DNA of 64,000 nucleotides from Paraburkholderia youngii (lineage in GTDB: Bacteria > Pseudomonadota > Gammaproteobacteria > Burkholderiales > Burkholderiaceae), in NCBI RefSeq assembly GCF_013366925.1, contig NZ_JAALDK010000002.1:1-64000 (forward strand), read 5' to 3'. Below are positions 59,974 through 64,000 of this stretch, in pieces. The position numbers and the translations under genes are program-made. The notes beneath the pieces were generated by a model. It worked only from the letters and a program-made list of their open reading frames with translations. It had not been told where the DNA came from and made no database searches. Position 1 is the stretch's first letter. Every line of letters begins with the position of its first letter.

Positions 59974-61983
59974 CTATGCGGCTCGCTGCGCTTCGAGCAA
60001 TTGCGGATAATTGCCCGCGACCTCGCGGAAGATGTCGCTGATCGACTGCCCGCCTGGATCAAGACGGCCGTCGGCTTCCCATGCATCGAACGCGTCGAAG
60101 ATCTTGTGCTTCAGGAAGTGCCGCCACACGACCGGCACACCGGCCAGGATTTCCGTCAACACCGCGTAGCGCTCGCGCGTCCAGCGCGCTTCATAGGCGG
60201 TGCGCGCCGCGCCGTAATCGAAGTGCGCGGCCGGCGTGCGCTGCGCGTTCGCCTGGAGTTCGGTGCGCCGCGCAGCGGTCGCTTCCATATCTACTTCGCC
60301 CGCGCGCAGTACGACGCCGTACAGCGCCAGCGCATCCGCTTCGCTCAGATAGCCGCGCGTCACGTCGGTCGCGACCATCCGCGGATCGCGCTCGTACGGG
60401 TTGCCATAACCGCCGCCGCCGCAGCCTTCGAGGCGGATCACGTCGCCTGGGTCGCACACGACCAGATCGGTCACGCCAAGGTTCTCTTCCTGCACGGTGC
60501 CCGGGTTGCGCGTGAAGCGCGACGTCGATCCCGCCTTGCCGCCGAGCACGCCCCACGACGCGAAGCGTGAGCGGTCGCGATTGCGCGCGGTCACCAGCGT
60601 GCCCGGCGAGAACACGCGGAACTCCATCACGGTGCCGAGTCCGCCGCGATAGCGTCCCGCGCCCGCGCTGCCCGGCACCATGCCGTACTTCAGGATGCGG
60701 ATCGGCACCTCTGCTTCGTTGATCTCGACCGGCGTGTTGCGCAGGAACGCGACGTTGGCGCCTGACGCGTCCGAGCCATCGCCGTTGATCATGCCGCCCG
60801 CGCCGCCGCCGACCGGACCGATTGCCGCGATCACGGTGCGTCCGTCGCTATCGACGGTGCGCACGTTCAGAATCGACATGCCGCCGGCCGGGCACGCGGG
60901 CAGCCGGTCCGGACAGACCATCGAGAACGCGCCGAACGTGACGTTCTGCGCAACCTTGCAGGTCAGACTGCGCATGCCGACCGCGGCGGGCGGCAGGCAG
61001 TTCATGATCGTGCCTTCCGGCAGCACACAGCGCGCGACCTTCAGCATGCCCGCATTGAGCAGCAGATCCGGGTGCAGCGAATACAGCACGTAATTGAGCC
61101 CGACGAGCGCGAGCACGTGCCGCTCCTTGCCACCGGTCGGCATGTTCAGCGACGAATTGAGCTGCGGGTCGCTGCCGGTGAAATCGAGCACCAGCGATTC
61201 GCCTTGCACTTTCAGATTCAGCGCGACGCGCAGCGGCTTGCCGTTGACCGCATCCTCGTCGGCGTACTCGGCGAAGAAATATTCGCCATCCGGCATGCCG
61301 GCGACGATCGCCCGCGCCTGCTCTTCCGAGTAGTCGATCATCGCGTGCATGCCGGCCTTGAAATCGTCGATGCCGAAGCGTTCGATGATTTCCAGCACAC
61401 GCCGCTCGCCGGTCATCAGCATCGCGATTTGCGCCTTCAGGTCGCCGCGATTCTGCTCGGCGGCGCGGACGTTGATCGCCATATGGTCGAGCAATGTCTC
61501 GTCGAGCACGCCCGCGCGCACGATCCTGGTCGGCGCCCAGCGAATGCCTTCCTGATAGATCTCGGTCAGCGTGCGCGACAGCGACGCGGGCACCGCGCCG
61601 CCCATGTCGGTGTTGTGGATGTGCCCGCCGACGTAGCAGACGATCTCGCCGTTGTAGAACACCGGCTTCCACATCATCACGTCGGGGGTGTGCGTGGCGA
61701 CGTAACCGCTGTACGCGTCGTTGGTCATGCCGATGTCGCCCGGCTCGTAGTGATCGATCGCCTCGATCACCGAGCCGAAGTCGAGGCCCGGATACCAGGT
61801 CGCGCCGAGCGTTTTAGGCGACGCGAACGTGAGCCCTGCGGGCGTCATGATCGTGCAGGAGAAATCTTCGGTTTCCTTGACGAACGCCGAGTGCGCGGTG
61901 CGCATCAGCGTGTGGGCCATGCTTTCCGCGGCCGCGACGCAGTAATTGGCGAAGATCTGTAGAACGGATCGATTGAATGTCAT
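59974..61983 (-). CDS. hyuB: HyuB, N-methylhydantoinase/5-oxoprolinase-type B subunit
   Basis: 669 aa. Family signatures: RTAHSAFVKETEDFSCTIM near the N-terminus, DIGMTNDAYSGYVATHTPDV, CYVGGHIHNTDMGG and SLNMPTGGKERHVLAL. The C-terminal 100 residues are an extension beyond typical HyuB proteins (about 520-590 aa), ending DIFREVAGNYPQLLEAQRAA. It pairs with HyuA, encoded 29 bp upstream, as an ATP-dependent amidohydrolase or carboxylase of the hydantoinase/oxoprolinase/acetone-carboxylase superfamily. The substrate is not clear: hydantoins, 5-oxoproline and acetophenone are all known for relatives. The start is ATG 61983. Confidence 0.92.
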   Translation of the reverse strand: MTFNRSVLQIFANYCVAAAESMAHTLMRTAHSAFVKETEDFSCTIMTPAGLTFASPKTLGATWYPGLDFGSVIEAIDHYEPGDIGMTNDAYSGYVATHTPDVMMWKPVFYNGEIVCYVGGHIHNTDMGGAVPASLSRTLTEIYQEGIRWAPTRIVRAGVLDETLLDHMAINVRAAEQNRGDLKAQIAMLMTGERRVLEIIERFGIDDFKAGMHAMIDYSEEQARAIVAGMPDGEYFFAEYADEDAVNGKPLRVALNLKVQGESLVLDFTGSDPQLNSSLNMPTGGKERHVLALVGLNYVLYSLHPDLLLNAGMLKVARCVLPEGTIMNCLPPAAVGMRSLTCKVAQNVTFGAFSMVCPDRLPACPAGGMSILNVRTVDSDGRTVIAAIGPVGGGAGGMINGDGSDASGANVAFLRNTPVEINEAEVPIRILKYGMVPGSAGAGRYRGGLGTVMEFRVFSPGTLVTARNRDRSRFASWGVLGGKAGSTSRFTRNPGTVQEENLGVTDLVVCDPGDVIRLEGCGGGGYGNPYERDPRMVATDVTRGYLSEADALALYGVVLRAGEVDMEATAARRTELQANAQRTPAAHFDYGAARTAYEARWTRERYAVLTEILAGVPVVWRHFLKHKIFDAFDAWEADGRLDPGGQSISDIFREVAGNYPQLLEAQRAA

Positions 61984-62012
61984 GGTCTGGTCCTTCGGAT
62001 ATCACTGGCGCT

Positions 62013-64000
62013 TCACTGAGCCGACAGCAGCAGGTTGCCGTATTCGTCGACGACGGCTTCGAAGCCCGGCAGCACGCAGGTCGTCGTGTCGTCCTGCGCG
62101 ATGATCGCGGGGCCGTGAAAGCGATGACCGGCGAGCAGCACCGAGCGGCGGTACAGCGGCACCTTGCGCCAGGCGCCGTCCAGATACACGTCGATCAGCG
62201 CCTCGACGCGCGGCGCGCCTTCGCCGAGCGCGATCTTCGGCATCTCTGGCTTCGGTGTCGGCAGGCTGATCACGAGGCGCAGCGCCACGACCTGCACGGG
62301 CGAACTCGCGTCGCTGTGGCCATACAGCCGATGATGCTCGCGGTGGAACGCGGAGCCGATCGTCGCGATGTCGCCGTTGCGAATGGCTTGCGGATCGAGC
62401 GGTGTGTCGACTTCGAACGACTGGCCGCGGTAGCGCATCTCGGCCGAGACGAGCATTTCCGCGCCTGCATCGGAGCCGGTTTCGTTGATGATCCACTCGC
62501 GCGCCTGCGCTTCGAGCGTCGCGAGGTCGCCGGCGAGTTTGTCGAGCGAAGCGGCGTCGAGCGGATAGTAGGTGGTGCGCACGAAGTCGTTCTTCGTATC
62601 GGCGATCAGGCCGCCCAGCGCGCTCAGCACGCCCGGCGTGGTCGGCACGATCAGATGGCGCATGTTCAGCGCGCGCGCAAGGAAGCCGCCGAGCATCGGG
62701 CCCGCGCCGCCGAACGGCATCAGCGAGAATGCGCGCGGATCGATGCCGAAGCGCGACACGATACGGCTCACGCCGCCGTACATGCCGGACACCGCGACGT
62801 CGATGATCGCGGCCGCCGTTCGATGCACGTCGATGCCGAGCCGTTGCGCGAGCGGTTCGATCGCGCGGCGGCTCGCTTCGACGTCGACCTGCACCGCGTT
62901 ATAGCCGAGCGACGCACGGCCCAGCACGCCGATCACCGCGAACGCGTCGGTGATGGTCGGGCGTGTGCCGCCGCGGCCATAGCAGACCGGACCCGGGTTC
63001 GAGCCGGCGCTTTCCGGACCGACCTTCAATACGCCGAAATCGTCGACCCATGCGATCGAGCCGCCGCCATCGCCGATCGACGAAACCGACACCGACGGGA
63101 TATGAATCTGGAAGTCGCCGATGTACTCGCCGGTCGCGTACTGCGGTTTGCCATCGACGATCAGCGCGACGTCGGCCGTCGTGCCGCCGATGTCGAGGCT
63201 CATGCAGTCCTTGATCTTGCACATGCCGGCCAGATACGACGCGCCGATCACGCCCGCGGCGGTGCCCGACAGGATCATCTGCACGCAATTGCTCTTGCCG
63301 TGCTCGGCGCTCATCACGCCGCCATTCGACTTCGTCACTTTCAGGTCCGCGCCGACGCCGCTTTCGGCAAGTGCGGCCTGCAAGCGCGTCAGGTATTGCG
63401 ACACGCGCGGCTGCACGTAGCCGCCGATCGTCGCGGTGACCGTGCGCTCGTATTCGCGGATGATCGGCCACACTTCGTGCGAACACGATACGAAAAACCC
63501 GGGCGCCGCTCTCTCGATGATCGCTTTGACCTGCTGCTCATGCGCGGGATTGCGATAAGAATGCAGCAGCGAAATCACCACGCCTTCGCAATGCGCCGCC
63601 TGCAGCGCTTCGAGCGCGGCGAGCACGCTCGCTTCGTCGATCGGCGCTTCCTCGGTGCCGTCGGGGCGCATGCGGCCATCGACGCCAAATACGCGATCGC
63701 GCGTGATGAGCGGTTCGGGGCGCCTCGACATCAGGTTGTACATGTCGGGGATCTTCAGGCGCGCGATATCCAGCACGTCCTCGAAATGGCGCGTCGTGAT
63801 CAGCGCGAGGCGCAAGCCCTTGCGTTGCACGACCGAGTTCACGCCGACCGTCGTGCCGTGCGTGAAGTACACGACTTCGTGCGGATCGATGCCGAAGCGC
63901 GCTTTCAGGCCTTGCATGCCGTCGATCACTTCGCTGCCCGGCGAATCCGGCCGCGAGAACACTTTCAGCGTGCGCGTGGTGCGCGTCTCGTCGTCCAGCA
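62013..64000 (-). CDS. hyuA: HyuA, N-methylhydantoinase/5-oxoprolinase-type A subunit; partial
   Basis: At least 662 residues, with the N-terminus beyond the right edge. The preserved part starts LDDETRTTRTLKVFSRPDSP, and has FTHGTTVGVNSVVQRKGLRL (nucleotide-binding phosphate element), SLDIGGTTADVALIVDGKPQ, GDGGGSIAWVDDFG and MPFGGAGPMLG. These place it among ASKHA-fold HyuA proteins. The ordinary length of about 690 aa suggests that only 20-40 residues including the first DIGGTFTD-type motif are missing. It is followed after 29 bp by hyuB, so the two form one operon. No damage inside the visible part. Confidence 0.93.
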   Translation of the reverse strand, partial: LDDETRTTRTLKVFSRPDSPGSEVIDGMQGLKARFGIDPHEVVYFTHGTTVGVNSVVQRKGLRLALITTRHFEDVLDIARLKIPDMYNLMSRRPEPLITRDRVFGVDGRMRPDGTEEAPIDEASVLAALEALQAAHCEGVVISLLHSYRNPAHEQQVKAIIERAAPGFFVSCSHEVWPIIREYERTVTATIGGYVQPRVSQYLTRLQAALAESGVGADLKVTKSNGGVMSAEHGKSNCVQMILSGTAAGVIGASYLAGMCKIKDCMSLDIGGTTADVALIVDGKPQYATGEYIGDFQIHIPSVSVSSIGDGGGSIAWVDDFGVLKVGPESAGSNPGPVCYGRGGTRPTITDAFAVIGVLGRASLGYNAVQVDVEASRRAIEPLAQRLGIDVHRTAAAIIDVAVSGMYGGVSRIVSRFGIDPRAFSLMPFGGAGPMLGGFLARALNMRHLIVPTTPGVLSALGGLIADTKNDFVRTTYYPLDAASLDKLAGDLATLEAQAREWIINETGSDAGAEMLVSAEMRYRGQSFEVDTPLDPQAIRNGDIATIGSAFHREHHRLYGHSDASSPVQVVALRLVISLPTPKPEMPKIALGEGAPRVEALIDVYLDGAWRKVPLYRRSVLLAGHRFHGPAIIAQDDTTTCVLPGFEAVVDEYGNLLLSAQ

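Overview
The window reads as chromosomal DNA of a betaproteobacterium of the order Burkholderiales, most likely Paraburkholderia or Burkholderia sensu lato. The pointers are high GC with dense coding, a Burkholderia-type trimeric porin, a paaABCDE operon with a PaaR-type operator, homospermidine synthase, DUF3579, and duplicated Hsp20 genes. This is inferred from gene content, not from a database match. No phage, plasmid backbone, CRISPR array or intact transposase was seen.

Layout. 1-3.2 kb: phenylacetyl-CoA epoxidase operon paaABCDE on the minus strand, cut by the left edge, with an apparent frameshift in paaE and a perfect 14-bp operator palindrome inside the promoter. 3.3-12.7 kb: a stress/dormancy-like set of an MDR oxidoreductase, Acg-type nitroreductase, NarL-type response regulator, fused phosphotransferase/P-loop kinase, DHH phosphoesterase, phosphoribosyltransferase and two CBS proteins. 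Together with the Hsp20 pair at 45.4-46.3 kb it resembles the mycobacterial DosR regulon and the Burkholderia low-oxygen (lxa) locus. 12.8-19.8 kb: an orphan TpsB transporter, a Tat-exported lipoprotein-like GH28 polygalacturonase and a PAS-GGDEF-EAL protein.

20.1-27.1 kb: a redox and sulfur block. It holds a cytochrome b561, a diheme cytochrome c, a Cyc2-like outer-membrane cytochrome-porin fusion, a second b561 and a YeeE/YedE pair. Beside them are three damaged genes: a TauE/SafE C-terminal half fused by deletion to a truncated sulfide:quinone oxidoreductase, and a FisR-like sigma-54 regulator that has lost the middle of its ATPase domain. 28.1-33.5 kb: a lipoprotein-pqiABC envelope lipid-transport operon divergent from a TetR gene. 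34.1-40.2 kb: sensory genes, including a response regulator-histidine kinase and a periplasmic binding protein coupled to a hybrid kinase. 41-43.8 kb: polyamine genes (hss and a PuuB-like oxidase).

43.9-48.6 kb: PRC-barrel, cupin, two Hsp20, tRNA-Lys, a small acidic protein and RecQ. 48.9-55.3 kb: sulfonate-type binding protein with an LLM flavin monooxygenase, gamma-glutamylcyclotransferase-like protein, Nudix hydrolase, 2-hydroxycarboxylate transporter, zinc ribbon and DUF3579. 56-64 kb: porin, chemoreceptor, a small lipoprotein, LysE exporter and hydantoinase genes hyuA (cut by the right edge) and hyuB.

The most interesting unit is the Cyc2-like cytochrome with its adjacent diheme cytochrome c, a possible route for electrons across the outer membrane. 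Next are the DosR-like stress set and the decayed persulfide-sensing sulfide-oxidation locus. Several frameshifts and deletions could be sequence or assembly errors; this cannot be settled from the window alone.
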